A stretch of DNA of 44,475 nucleotides from Gemmatimonadaceae bacterium (GTDB lineage: Bacteria > Gemmatimonadota > Gemmatimonadetes > Gemmatimonadales > Gemmatimonadaceae), in assembly GCA_014379205.1 (NCBI GenBank), contig JACMME010000171.1:1-44475 (forward strand). Direction: 5' to 3'. This document shows positions 15,816-27,528 of the stretch, one piece after another. A program made the position numbers and the translations under genes. How positions within the stretch are numbered: the stretch's first letter is position 1; every line of letters starts with the position of its first letter. Under the pieces are notes generated by a model that saw only the letters and a program-made list of their open reading frames with translations, ran no database searches and was not told the origin of the DNA.

Positions 15816-16460
15816 GTGCTCGTACGTCAGAGTAGCGTCGCGCGATTTGCGACGGTCGCGGCCTGGACAGCAGCAGCTGATCTCATAACAAAGCAGATAG
15901 CTCTGGCGTCACTTCAGGATCATGGAGTCAGAGTCGTTGATGGCATCCGGCTAACACTCGCACACAACAACGCGTCAGCTTTTGGTGTGAGTCTGGGGCC
16001 GCTGACCTGGCACATAAATGTCGTTCTGACGCTGTTAGCCCTCGTGCTCGCCGGCGTCGTGTGTCGTCACCTCGCCTCGATCGACCGCCGAGCTCCGCTC
16101 ATGCTCGGCCTTATTGCCGGGGCTGCCATCGGGAATCTTTCGAGCATGATTTTTACGCCACTCGGCGTTGTGGACTTCATCTCGGTAGGCTTCGGCACTG
16201 GAGTGAGGTTGATCTTCAACATCGCCGACGTCGCGGCCTATCTCGGTGTCGCAATGAGCATTGGAACGGTGCTCAAGATCTCGCGGCGGATAAGCGAACA
16301 GCCTGGCCTGCAGATTCCCGAGATCCATGTCGCTATTCCGCTCATGGTAGAGCCAGGTCAGTCCGCCTGGATCAGGCCGGCCACTAAAAGGCATCCGGTC
16401 AGCAGACGCGACAGGATTTTGGCGGACCGCGGTAATCCGGAGAGCGACGCGCAAGTCTAG
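15816..16460 (+). CDS. Signal peptidase II (LspA)-like protein with altered GNLxDR motif
   Basis: The 214-residue protein (from GTG 15816) has four membrane helices and follows the LspA plan: AAADLITKQIA in helix 1, LAHNNASAFG in place of the usual NTGAAFS-type motif, GNLSSM in place of GNLIDR, then GVVDFI (D120) and FNIAD (D138). The two last aspartates correspond to the catalytic pair of signal peptidase II, which cleaves prolipoproteins. It keeps the catalytic residues but has lost the conserved Asp-Arg after GNL, and it has an extra C-terminal tail of about 55 residues. It may be a second, specialised LspA. The start is uncertain; ATG 15729 is also in frame. Confidence 0.75.
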   Translation: MLVRQSSVARFATVAAWTAAADLITKQIALASLQDHGVRVVDGIRLTLAHNNASAFGVSLGPLTWHINVVLTLLALVLAGVVCRHLASIDRRAPLMLGLIAGAAIGNLSSMIFTPLGVVDFISVGFGTGVRLIFNIADVAAYLGVAMSIGTVLKISRRISEQPGLQIPEIHVAIPLMVEPGQSAWIRPATKRHPVSRRDRILADRGNPESDAQV

Positions 16461-16540
16461 CTTGCGGCGGCGCCGCCGAGGAAGCAGGGCGGCACGACTG
16501 GAGAAACCCCGGTCTCAGGCCCACTCCTGCCTCAGGCAAG

Positions 16541-17476
16541 TTATTTTCGCCTCCCCTTGGCGCGCTCCGCGACCAGTGATTCGTACACGCTCACGATAAA
16601 TGGCTCGGGCTTCATGAAGCCCTTCCCCCACTTTTCATCCCACTGCTCGCTCGGCTTTGCGGCGAGTGTCTGCTGCAGAGTCTTTTTAGCGACGACAAGC
16701 TTCCGCACGTTGTCCCGTATGCCGGTGAGCATTTCCCCGTAGGCTTTCAGCTCCGCCCTGTTGGACAGAGGACCGTGGCCCGGTATGACGCGGGTGTTGT
16801 CGTTGATCATCGCCGACACTCGATCCACGGCCGTGATCATTCCCTGCACCGAGCCGCCACTCGAAACGTCGATAAAAGGGTATAGGCCGTTGAAGTACAG
16901 ATCGCCCATGTGGACGACGTTCGATTTCTTGAACCAGACCACCGCATCTCCATCCGTGTGCGCCGGATCCACATGAAAGGCGTGGATCTCGTCGTCATTC
17001 AGATGAAAGGTCACAGCCTCGGTGAAGGTGACCACCGGCAGCCCTCCCTTCGGCGATGGCGGTACCGTGTCGCCAAAGGCCTTGATGAATTGCTCGACAC
17101 TCATCCGCTTGCGAACGTTGTCGTGCGCAACAATGAGCGCGCCGACCTTCCCCAGATTCTCGTTTCCGCCAGTATGATCGCCGTGCCAATGCGTGTTGAG
17201 AACGAATCGCACGGAGCGCTTGTCGATGGAGTCGAGTACGGCGAGAATCTTGGGTGTCAGCGGCGCATACTGATCGTCAACGAGAAAAATCCCGTCCTCG
17301 CCAATCGAGACGCCGATGTTCCCCCCTGCCCCAACCAACATCAGCATGTTTTCCGTGAGGCGAATCAAGCTGACCGGCGCCTTGGAGACATCCGGCTGCT
17401 GCGCGCGCAAAGCGACCGGTATTGCTGCGATAGCTAATCCGGTCGCGACGAAACGGGCGATTTCCTTGAAGTGCAT
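16541..17476 (-). CDS. Secreted metallo-beta-lactamase-fold hydrolase
   Basis: The 311-residue protein has a signal peptide (1-25, ending ALRAQ) and a metallo-beta-lactamase fold with the zinc motif THWHGDHTGG (H96, H98, D100, H101), then DPAHTDGDA (third zinc ligand His) and VIPGHGPL. These are the ligands expected for a dinuclear zinc site. Such exported proteins include class B lactamase-like and quinoprotein relay (SoxH-like) hydrolases; the substrate cannot be assigned. ATG 17476 is chosen because it begins the signal peptide and has GGAG upstream. The lspA-like gene ends 80 bases away in convergent orientation, with a GC palindrome (CGGCGGCGCCGCCG, 16464-16477) in the gap. Confidence 0.88.
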   Translation of the reverse strand: MHFKEIARFVATGLAIAAIPVALRAQQPDVSKAPVSLIRLTENMLMLVGAGGNIGVSIGEDGIFLVDDQYAPLTPKILAVLDSIDKRSVRFVLNTHWHGDHTGGNENLGKVGALIVAHDNVRKRMSVEQFIKAFGDTVPPSPKGGLPVVTFTEAVTFHLNDDEIHAFHVDPAHTDGDAVVWFKKSNVVHMGDLYFNGLYPFIDVSSGGSVQGMITAVDRVSAMINDNTRVIPGHGPLSNRAELKAYGEMLTGIRDNVRKLVVAKKTLQQTLAAKPSEQWDEKWGKGFMKPEPFIVSVYESLVAERAKGRRK

Positions 17477-17676
17477 GAGTGCTCCGGAGAAAGTGGCGCT
17501 GCGAGAGCACTGAATGTCCCTCTTGCCATACGCCTTCGTCAACAGGGCGATTAACAAGTCGGTGTCTTTGCGAACCTCGATTAATTGAGAATCGACGTCC
17601 GCGAGCCGCGGTACGCAGTTTCGGGCATGCGGTGCTGTCCACTTGGCGGATTTACCGCGACCAACGACGCCGCCGA

Positions 17677-20340
17677 CTATTCGCTTCTGAGCGCGATCAG
17701 AGGATCAGCGGCCGCCCCTCGCCGGCCCGGCAGGTATGATGCAAGTGCCGCCACAACGAGGAGAGCAATCGCGACAGCGGCGAACGTAATGGGATCGCGT
17801 GAGCTCGTGCCGAAGAGGAGGCGATCCAGCGCGCGAGTGGCGAATACTGCCGCCACGAGTCCAACTACGACGCCGAGAACCGCCGGCCGAAGCGCGCGGC
17901 CAACCACAAGGCGGAGAAGATCATTTTTCTGCGCACCCAGAGCCATGCGAACGCCCATCTCGTGCCGCCCTCTGGCCACACCGTAGGCCACAACTCCGTA
18001 GATCCCAATGGCTGCGAGCCCAAACGCAAGAGCCGCAAACAGCGTCACCACCGCCATGTTGAAGCGCGCTTGTGTAATTGATTCACCGACGTATGCCTCG
18101 AGCGTGCGGACGAACGCTAGCGGTAGCTCGGGGTCAAGCTCCACAATGGCGTTGCGTACCGAAGGCACTACCGACAACGGGTCGCCAGTCGTGCGAATGA
18201 ACATGTTCATTCCTATAAAGGGATCCTGGGCGAAAGGAGAGTAGACCGCCGGTTCCACTGTCGCGGCGGTACCAGAGTAATGAACGTCGGCTACTACTCC
18301 GACCACGGTGAGCCATCGCTCACCATCAAACGATACCCTTCGCTCGATCGCATCGGCGCCACTGGCGCCGCCACCCAGGTATCTGCGAGCCAGCGTTTCG
18401 TTTACGATCGCGACCGGCGGCGCGTCGGGACGATCTCTGTCGGTAAAGCCTCGCCCAGCGAGCACGGGAATGCTGACGGCCGCAAAGTAGTTTCCTCCCA
18501 CTCTGATCTGATTACCTACGGGAAGCTCTGCTGGGACGGTCGACCCGCCATCTACGCGAAAGCTTCCGGTTGTGCGGACTACGTCCGGCGGCAAACAGTC
18601 ACACATACCGACGGACTGCACCGTTGGGAGCGACGATACCCGTTCAATAACCCGGGCGAAGAGAGCTCGCTCCTTGTCCGGATTGTCGTACTTCACCGGA
18701 CTGCCCGCTACGAGCATGGTGACCACACCGGCAGGCTCGACACCCAGATTCACCGAACGCAGCCGGTTGAAGCTTTGCAGCAGAAGTCCCGCGCCAACCA
18801 GAAGCACCAGCGACACTGCGATTTCGGCTGCAACCAGCGCCCCTTGTAACCTGTGATGTCGCGCAGCGGTACCAGCTCCGCGGGTACCTTCTCTGACCGA
18901 GGCCTCCACACTGCGACTGGTTCCGCGAATCGCCGGGGCGAGACCAACCAGTATTCCGGTTATGAGCACGGCGAGCGATGTGAAGACCAATGACCAACGG
19001 TCAATGCGCACGTCGTTGAAGCGAGGCACAGCCTCGGGGCTCATCTTGCCGAGTATCTCAACTCCAGCGTAAGCGAGCAGAACGCCCAGGGCGCCGCCAA
19101 TCGCAGCAAGCACCAGACTTTCTGTGAGAAGTTGTCGAAGAATTCGGCCGCGTCCTGCGCCTAGGGCGGCCCGGATCGCGAGTTCGCGCTCCCGGGAGGC
19201 AGTACGGGCCAGCAACAAGTGCGCGACGTTCGCGCAGGCTATCAGCAGCACGCACCCCACCGCGCCGGCCAGCACCAGAAGCGCCGGACGTGTTTCTCCG
19301 ACCAACTGATCCTTGAGGGGCACAAGTGCCGCGCCGCTGCCGGGGTTGGCATCGGGATACTCCACAGACAGGCGGCGTCCGATCGCATCCAATTCTGCGC
19401 CAGCAACCTCGTAAGTCACACCCCTCTTGAGGCGCCCGATCACGCGCTGAAAGCGCCGGCCACGTGCCTCGCCCCAGGCAGGATCGGACAATATGGTGGC
19501 GTGGCTTGTCCATAGCTCTACATCCGGCCGCGGAAAGCGGAAAGTCGACGGCATCACCCCGATAACCGTGTATGTCTGAGCGTTCATTCGGATCGACTGC
19601 CCGATGATGCCGGGATCGGCACCAAACCGGCGGCGCCAGATTCCTTCGCCCAGAACGACGACAAAATCGCGGCTCTGCATCTCTGTGATGCCGCTTCCGA
19701 GCAATGGCCTGACACCAAGTATCGAAACTATATCGCCAAAAATCTGCGACCCCTGCACCTGTTCCGGCGCTCCCTCTCCCATAAGCGTGTAGCGGTTGTA
19801 ACCATACGCCAGCAATTCATTGAATGAGCGGTTTCGGGCAACCCAATCCTTGTAGTTCGGCACAGAGACCGGGTTTCGGTCTCCGGGCGTGAGCGTAGAG
19901 GTTTCCCAGAGCTGTACGAGGCGTTCGGGCTCAGCGTACGGCAGCGGACGAACAAGCACGCCATACACGATGGTGAACACCGCCGTCGTTGCCCCGATTC
20001 CGAGCGTCAATGTGAGCAATGCGGCTGCGGTAAAAGCGGGAGTTTTCGCAAGCGAGCGCGCCGCATATCTGAGATCCTGCCATACCGACTGCAGCAACTC
20101 GGCTCGCTGACGAGTCTGTTCACGCTCGCTTCCTATGGCTTGACACTCATCCGCGATGCGCGCGACGTCGCCGAAGCGTTTCCTGGCATCGGCAGGGGCG
20201 TCGGCATCGGAAACCCCTTGCGCTCGCAGTCTTTCCTCGCGCATGGCGAGATGAAAAGCGATCTCGTCCTGGACATCGCGCGAGATTCGTTTGCCGCTCG
20301 GTGGCATACGGAAGGCGTGACGAAAACCTTCGGGCAGCAT
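17677..20340 (-). CDS. ADOP-family MacB/FtsX-type ABC permease
   Basis: This 887-residue permease has the two-module plan of the acidobacterial duplicated orphan permease family: a cytoplasmic N-terminus (DEIAFHLAMREERLRAQG), then WQDLRYAARSLAKTPAFT leading to helix 1, a MacB-like periplasmic domain, FtsX-type helices in the middle, a second periplasmic domain and a last FtsX block (RGRHEMGVRMALGAQ). No ATPase gene lies nearby, as is usual for this family. The MacB-type fold suggests a mechanotransmission or export role, but substrates are unknown. Its ATG overlaps the padR stop by one base (TAATG), so translation is coupled and PadR probably controls it. Confidence 0.93.
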   Translation of the reverse strand: MLPEGFRHAFRMPPSGKRISRDVQDEIAFHLAMREERLRAQGVSDADAPADARKRFGDVARIADECQAIGSEREQTRQRAELLQSVWQDLRYAARSLAKTPAFTAAALLTLTLGIGATTAVFTIVYGVLVRPLPYAEPERLVQLWETSTLTPGDRNPVSVPNYKDWVARNRSFNELLAYGYNRYTLMGEGAPEQVQGSQIFGDIVSILGVRPLLGSGITEMQSRDFVVVLGEGIWRRRFGADPGIIGQSIRMNAQTYTVIGVMPSTFRFPRPDVELWTSHATILSDPAWGEARGRRFQRVIGRLKRGVTYEVAGAELDAIGRRLSVEYPDANPGSGAALVPLKDQLVGETRPALLVLAGAVGCVLLIACANVAHLLLARTASRERELAIRAALGAGRGRILRQLLTESLVLAAIGGALGVLLAYAGVEILGKMSPEAVPRFNDVRIDRWSLVFTSLAVLITGILVGLAPAIRGTSRSVEASVREGTRGAGTAARHHRLQGALVAAEIAVSLVLLVGAGLLLQSFNRLRSVNLGVEPAGVVTMLVAGSPVKYDNPDKERALFARVIERVSSLPTVQSVGMCDCLPPDVVRTTGSFRVDGGSTVPAELPVGNQIRVGGNYFAAVSIPVLAGRGFTDRDRPDAPPVAIVNETLARRYLGGGASGADAIERRVSFDGERWLTVVGVVADVHYSGTAATVEPAVYSPFAQDPFIGMNMFIRTTGDPLSVVPSVRNAIVELDPELPLAFVRTLEAYVGESITQARFNMAVVTLFAALAFGLAAIGIYGVVAYGVARGRHEMGVRMALGAQKNDLLRLVVGRALRPAVLGVVVGLVAAVFATRALDRLLFGTSSRDPITFAAVAIALLVVAALASYLPGRRGAAADPLIALRSE

Positions 20341-20687
20341 TACGCCAACTCTGGTGAAGTGCTGCGGAGAGCTCTTGCTATCGCTTCAGCATGCCGCAAC
20401 CAGGTGGGCGTGTCAGTTTTCAGCTGCGCCTTCCCCTGTGGAGTAAGCCGATAGAACCTGGCGCGGCGATTGTTTTTGGACACCCCCCATTCCGCGCTGA
20501 CCCAGCCTTTCCGCTCCAATCTGTGGAGAGCGGGATACAGAGTTCCCTCCTCGAGCCAAACTGTAGCTTCGGTGACCCGCTCCACCCACTCGGCGACGTC
20601 GTACCCATGACGGGGACCCCAGCTCAGCGCCTTGAGGATGATGAGGTCCAGACTATTGCGGAACACGTTCAGCTCGGAATCGCCCAT
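20340..20687 (-). CDS. PadR-family transcriptional regulator
   Basis: The 115-residue protein is a PadR-type winged-helix repressor: LDLIILKALSWGPRHGYDV forms the first helices, and EEGTLYPALHRLERKGWV is the recognition helix and wing region typical of the family, followed by RFYRLTPQGKAQL. The short C-terminal helix is for dimerisation. ATG 20687 has AGGGGAG seven bases upstream. The gene is the first of a two-gene operon with the ADOP permease. A promoter with two copies of a 19-bp repeat stands directly upstream, which suggests autoregulation. The ligand is unknown. Confidence 0.95.
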   Translation of the reverse strand: MGDSELNVFRNSLDLIILKALSWGPRHGYDVAEWVERVTEATVWLEEGTLYPALHRLERKGWVSAEWGVSKNNRRARFYRLTPQGKAQLKTDTPTWLRHAEAIARALRSTSPELA

Positions 20688-20695
20688 CGTCTTAC

Positions 20696-20746
20696 TCCCC
20701 TAGTGACGCAAGGGAAGATAGGCGGATTCCCCTAGTGACGCAAGGG
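20696..20746 (-). promoter_or_regulatory. padR promoter with duplicated 19-bp candidate operator
   Basis: The sequence TCCCCTAGTGACGCAAGGG (plus strand) occurs twice without mismatch, at 20696-20714 and 20728-20746, 32 bases apart. On the minus strand, a promoter TTGCGT (20743-20738) with a 17-base spacer and TATCTT (20720-20715) fits between them: the distal copy contains the -35 hexamer, and the proximal copy starts one base beyond the -10 and reaches into the ribosome site of padR. A repressor bound to both would block polymerase and ribosome. Confidence 0.6.
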
Positions 20747-20749
20747 GGG

Positions 20750-20963
20750 AGGATGGCGAATGGCTGATGGCGAATGGCTGATGGCTGATGGCTGATGGCT
20801 GATGGCTGATCGCGAATGTTGATGGCCAGAGCGGATTGGGGATAACCATGGCGGATGGGTGGATGGCAGACTCGAAACTGCCAACTGCGGCGCTGGCTTG
20901 CCGTGCGAATCCGGCATCAGCCATTCGCCATCGGACAGCCACTCGCCATCAGCCATCAGCAAT
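20750..20963. repeat. Heptamer inverted array, locus D (ATGGCTG/ATGGCGA)
   Basis: The left arm (20750-20819) is ten heptamers of the type C[TG][GA]ATGG, with CTGATGG present five times plus one CTGATCG variant. The right arm (20919-20963) carries the complement as CAGCCAT, TCGCCAT, an 11-base decayed unit, TCGCCAT, CAGCCAT and CAGCAAT. The spacer of 99 bp also contains scattered GATGG words. It fills the divergent region between padR and the histidine kinase gene, adjacent to the padR operator. The rest of the region up to 21064 shows nothing else. Confidence 0.9.
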
Positions 20964-21064
20964 TCGCAGATTCTTCCCTCCTCCCATGTCAGCAAGCTGT
21001 GAAAGGAAGCCGTGGACGACTGCCGTCCGCTTGCCCTGTTGCCCCGAGCCGGATACCCTCCACC

Positions 21065-22741
21065 ATGTCCTTCCTTCGACGCGACGGCCGGCCTCGTTCT
21101 CGCGCTACGGTGCTGGTTACCCTGCTGCTTTTGACTGTTGCTCTGGCAGCCGTCCTCACGTGGCAGGCGTACGACGCGGCCCGCTCTCACCGAGAGACAG
21201 CCGAGCGCGTGCTTACGGATTATGCCAGCTTCGCCTCCTGGAGGTTGCACGAAGCGGGGAAAATGGAGATGGGCGGCATGATGGAGCGCGCGCTGAGCCC
21301 GCTCATTCTTATCGATACCCGTTCAGCCCCTATACTTCCCGGTCCGGAGATGCTCGTACCGACAGGTTCCAAAATCGGAACGAAATGCGCCCATGCGCCC
21401 GGCGATCCTTCGCGCTACTACTTCCGCGCCGATTTGCAGACGGGCGTTGTGGACATCGTCGGTCCCCCGCCTCCGCCGGGTGTACTTGCATCACTTGCGG
21501 ATACGATAGCCGCATGGAAGATGTGGGAGTCGTGGGATGGGATGAACATCGTCCCATTCTTCCGCGAAGTGGAGGGGGACAGCCGGCTGCTAATGTACGG
21601 GGTCAAGTCCGACGGCGCTGGTAAGCGTATCGCCGCATACGGCTTCGAGGCGTGCCTGAGTGGATTCGGCGCGCCCAGATTCAAAGCCATTATGAAGAAC
21701 TGGCATCTGCTTCCCCCCGCGCTAACCAAGAAAGTGCCGAACGAGTCGTTGCTATCAGTGGTTGTGTCCGACAGCTTCGGCCGAATCGTCTACGAATCCA
21801 AACCGCAATACACATCTCGCTACGAGGGCGGAATCGTCCCGTCGAGCCGCGTATTCCTCTCTAACCGCGTGACGCTAAGGCCAGATGCGGCGGAAAAGCT
21901 GGTAATCGGCGGCCTCCCCCGGTCCAGGCTCCCCCTCCTGCTCGGTTTGCTTACGTTGACGACTGTGATGGTCGGAGCCGCTCTGGTGCAGCTTCGCCGG
22001 GAGCATGATCTGGCGCGCTTGCGGTCCGATTTCGTGAGCAGTGTATCGCATGAGCTGCGGACTCCGCTCGCGCAGATCCGCATGTTTGGCGAGACACTCA
22101 GGCTTGGACGAGTGCGTTCCGAGGAAGAGCGCAGGCGTTCTCTCGACATAATCGATCAGGAGGCTCGGCGCCTTACTCACCTGGTCGAAAACGTTCTGCA
22201 CTTTTCGCGAAGCGAGCGGCAACAGACACACATAGCGCGAGAGGACTCCGCTCTGTCCCCGGAAGTCGCAAGCGCACTCGAGCTGTTCGCGCCCATCGCC
22301 TCCGCGCGTGGCGTAACGGTTCGTGCGGATCTGGAGGAAGGCATAGTTGCTCCGGTTGACCGCGACGCCCTCCGGCAGGTGCTGATAAATCTCCTGGACA
22401 ACGCGGTCAAGTACGGTCCACAGGGGGCGAACGTGACGGTCGCGCTCACGCTGCACGGCGATCGCGCGATCATTCGCGTGGACGATCATGGTCCCGGTAT
22501 AGACGCCGCAGAACGCGAGCGAATATGGACTCCGTTTTACCGGCTCGAGCGGGACGCAGGATCTGCGGTGGCGGGCAGCGGCATTGGGCTCTCCGTGGTT
22601 CGCGAGCTCATCAATGCGCATGGGGGCCGCTCATGGGCGGAAAGCGCACCTGGCGGCGGCGCACGGCTGGTTATTGAGTTGCCTGATGCACGGCGCGAGG
22701 CGGATCGCGCGCGTCAAGAGCTCACAACAGCAGGGGATTGA
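21065..22741 (+). CDS. Membrane sensor histidine kinase
   Basis: The 558-residue protein has two membrane helices (about 14-34 and 287-308) that enclose an extracytoplasmic sensor domain of roughly 250 residues with no family I recognise. The cytoplasmic part contains the H-box SSVSHELRTPLAQ with the phosphorylated His near residue 329, the N-box LINLLDNAVKYGP, the G1 box DDHGPGI and the G2 box GSGIGLSVVRELINAHGG. The response regulator gene follows after 71 bases and is surely its partner. ATG 21065 starts right before the first helix; no strong ribosome site is seen. The divergent position next to padR and ADOP may be a coincidence or may link membrane stress sensing to the permease. Confidence 0.93.
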   Translation: MSFLRRDGRPRSRATVLVTLLLLTVALAAVLTWQAYDAARSHRETAERVLTDYASFASWRLHEAGKMEMGGMMERALSPLILIDTRSAPILPGPEMLVPTGSKIGTKCAHAPGDPSRYYFRADLQTGVVDIVGPPPPPGVLASLADTIAAWKMWESWDGMNIVPFFREVEGDSRLLMYGVKSDGAGKRIAAYGFEACLSGFGAPRFKAIMKNWHLLPPALTKKVPNESLLSVVVSDSFGRIVYESKPQYTSRYEGGIVPSSRVFLSNRVTLRPDAAEKLVIGGLPRSRLPLLLGLLTLTTVMVGAALVQLRREHDLARLRSDFVSSVSHELRTPLAQIRMFGETLRLGRVRSEEERRRSLDIIDQEARRLTHLVENVLHFSRSERQQTHIAREDSALSPEVASALELFAPIASARGVTVRADLEEGIVAPVDRDALRQVLINLLDNAVKYGPQGANVTVALTLHGDRAIIRVDDHGPGIDAAERERIWTPFYRLERDAGSAVAGSGIGLSVVRELINAHGGRSWAESAPGGGARLVIELPDARREADRARQELTTAGD

Positions 22742-22812
22742 TCCGGATGTAGCCAGGCATGCGATGCTGATGCGCCTCGTCGCATCTCGCAGAACCGTGG
22801 AGGAACAAGCCC

Positions 22813-23493
22813 GTGACGCGCATTCTCGTGATAGAAGACAATGCCGATCTGGCATTCGGCCTACGCAACAACCTCGAGATAGAGGGATACGAAGTGCGCG
22901 TCGCGGCGGACGGCATATCGGGACTCGAGGAGGCTCGATCTTTCGGCGCGGACCTCATCATCCTCGACCTGATGCTCCCGGGCCTGGATGGCTATAGAGT
23001 GCTAAAAGCACTGCGCACCGAGGGGAGCACGCCGGTCCTGATTCTCACGGCGCGCGCAGAGGAAGCCGACAAGGTTCGAGGCTTCCGTATGGGAGCCGAC
23101 GACTATGTCACCAAACCATTTGGGGTCATGGAGCTGCTCGCGCGGGTGGAGGCGCTGTTGCGGCGTGCTGGAAGCGTCGATCGGGATGGAGATTCATCGG
23201 AGCGGCTTGGCGACGTCGAGATCGACCGGGCCTCTCGCTCTGTGACGCGCGCCAAGGCCCCCGTCGAGCTGACTCCCATGGAATTTGATCTCCTGGTTGC
23301 CCTGGTGCGCCGGCGTGGTGCGGTTGCGAGCCGGATAGAGCTGCTCCAGGAAGTCTGGGGATACGGGACGGGTGTCGTTAGTCGCACCGTGGACACACAC
23401 GTCGCCGAGCTCAGGCGGAAGCTCGAAGAGGATCCAGCTCGGCCCAAACACATTCTCACGGTGAGAAAGGCGGGATACCGGGTGGATGGGTAG
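22813..23493 (+). CDS. OmpR/PhoB-type response regulator
   Basis: The 226-residue protein has an N-terminal receiver domain with the acidic pocket (E8, D9), the phosphorylated aspartate D52 in LIILDLMLPG, and K101 in TKPFG. The C-terminal winged-helix domain has ELTPMEFDLLVALVRR, SRTVDTHVAELRRKL and the last wing LTVRKAGYRV. It will be phosphorylated by the histidine kinase encoded just upstream and then bind promoter DNA as a dimer. The start is GTG 22813, supported by GGAGGAA about eight bases upstream. It ends 41 bases before the convergent TPR kinase gene. Confidence 0.96.
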   Translation: MTRILVIEDNADLAFGLRNNLEIEGYEVRVAADGISGLEEARSFGADLIILDLMLPGLDGYRVLKALRTEGSTPVLILTARAEEADKVRGFRMGADDYVTKPFGVMELLARVEALLRRAGSVDRDGDSSERLGDVEIDRASRSVTRAKAPVELTPMEFDLLVALVRRRGAVASRIELLQEVWGYGTGVVSRTVDTHVAELRRKLEEDPARPKHILTVRKAGYRVDG

Positions 23494-23533
23494 GCTGGTT
23501 CCGCACTGGCTCGACGGCGGCGCGCTGACACGG

Positions 23534-26731
<3,198 letters not shown>

Positions 26732-26820
26732 TGCTCCGCTGAATTGACGCCAGAATGTACGCGGTGCCCCCTAGGCAAACCAGCGTGACTCGAGGACGCA
26801 GCTTTGAAGAAATCCCTGAC

Positions 26821-27030
26821 TCAAGTCTTTTTTGCCTTCACCACCAGGACTACGCCAGCCACGATCGCCAGTGCTCCCACGACGGGCGGAATCGGGATTG
26901 TTTCCTTGCGCTCGGCCGTCACACCAATTGGGCCGAGCTTCACTGTCTCACGACTCCGCGTATATGTGATCCCCTGATACACCAGCCCGACGATGCCGAG
27001 ACCAATCAGAACCATGCCCAATATCTTCAT
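26821..27030 (-). CDS. Small two-helix membrane protein (DUF3185-like)
   Basis: The 69-residue protein has two membrane helices (1-21 and 48-65) joined by a polar loop TYTRSRETVKLGPIGVTAERKETIPIPP that contains the GPIGV and IPIPP elements. I connect this pattern, with limited certainty, to the DUF3185-like small membrane proteins, whose role is unknown. ATG 27030 has GGGAG about 9 bases upstream. The gene stands alone, divergent from the lipoprotein operon; the gap of 143 bp between them holds a possible -10 TATACT at 27136-27141 and a short hairpin, GAAGG-TCAA-CCTTC, near 27145. Confidence 0.75.
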   Translation of the reverse strand: MKILGMVLIGLGIVGLVYQGITYTRSRETVKLGPIGVTAERKETIPIPPVVGALAIVAGVVLVVKAKKT

Positions 27031-27173
27031 AAGTCATCTCCCAGTTCGCCCGCGGTTTGAGTGCAACTGCATAATAAGCGAACACCAGTGAGCATCCTCC
27101 CACGCCGAATGTTTCCTCATTCCCCTCGCGCTCGTTATACTACCAGAAGGTCAACCTTCCTTCGTAGTTAGCG

Positions 27174-27527
27174 ATGCCCCCAATAATCTCAATCCGACTC
27201 GCTGCGCCGATCATGGCGCTGCTGCTCCTTGCGTGCGGTCGTAGCGCCGCACCCGCGCGGGCAAGCTCCCCGGGGCAAGCACACAACGCCGACAGCTCTG
27301 TCGTACAGCTCTCGGGAGCATTTCATATCGTGTGGGGAGATACGCCGAAGTATTTCCTCGTCGACGCCGGCGGGCGGCCGACGAGTCTCGTGATCAGCCC
27401 CGACGTTCTCGAGCGCCACAAGGGAGCGCGCTCTCTTGATCGCAAGCGTATCAGCCTTACGGGGCTGCGAATGCCTGCTGGCGCCGCTGGCGTTCGGGTT
27501 CTCAGTATTACGCTCGACCCTGCATAG
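27174..27527 (+). CDS. Small lipoprotein with a module shared with the next gene
   Basis: The 117-residue protein begins with a lipoprotein signal peptide whose lipobox is LLAC (C21). The mature part is one small, probably beta-rich module: LSGAFHIVWGDTPKYFLVD, GGRPTSLVISPDVL, SLDRKRISLTG and a final VRVLSITLD. The N-terminal region of the protease encoded next has the same series of elements (LTGTFHTIW, YVLVDDAGRATRLVLGP, AVDRRRVTLK), so the two are paralogous modules. The stop is one base before the protease ATG, implying translational coupling. It is likely the first gene of a three-gene operon. I know no name for this module. Confidence 0.82.
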   Translation: MPPIISIRLAAPIMALLLLACGRSAAPARASSPGQAHNADSSVVQLSGAFHIVWGDTPKYFLVDAGGRPTSLVISPDVLERHKGARSLDRKRISLTGLRMPAGAAGVRVLSITLDPA

Positions 27528-27528
27528 C

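Noticed and set aside
20855-21064. 70-codon N-terminal extension of the histidine kinase
   Set aside because: It is encoded by repeat DNA of locus D; the membrane helix and normal kinase start follow ATG 21065.
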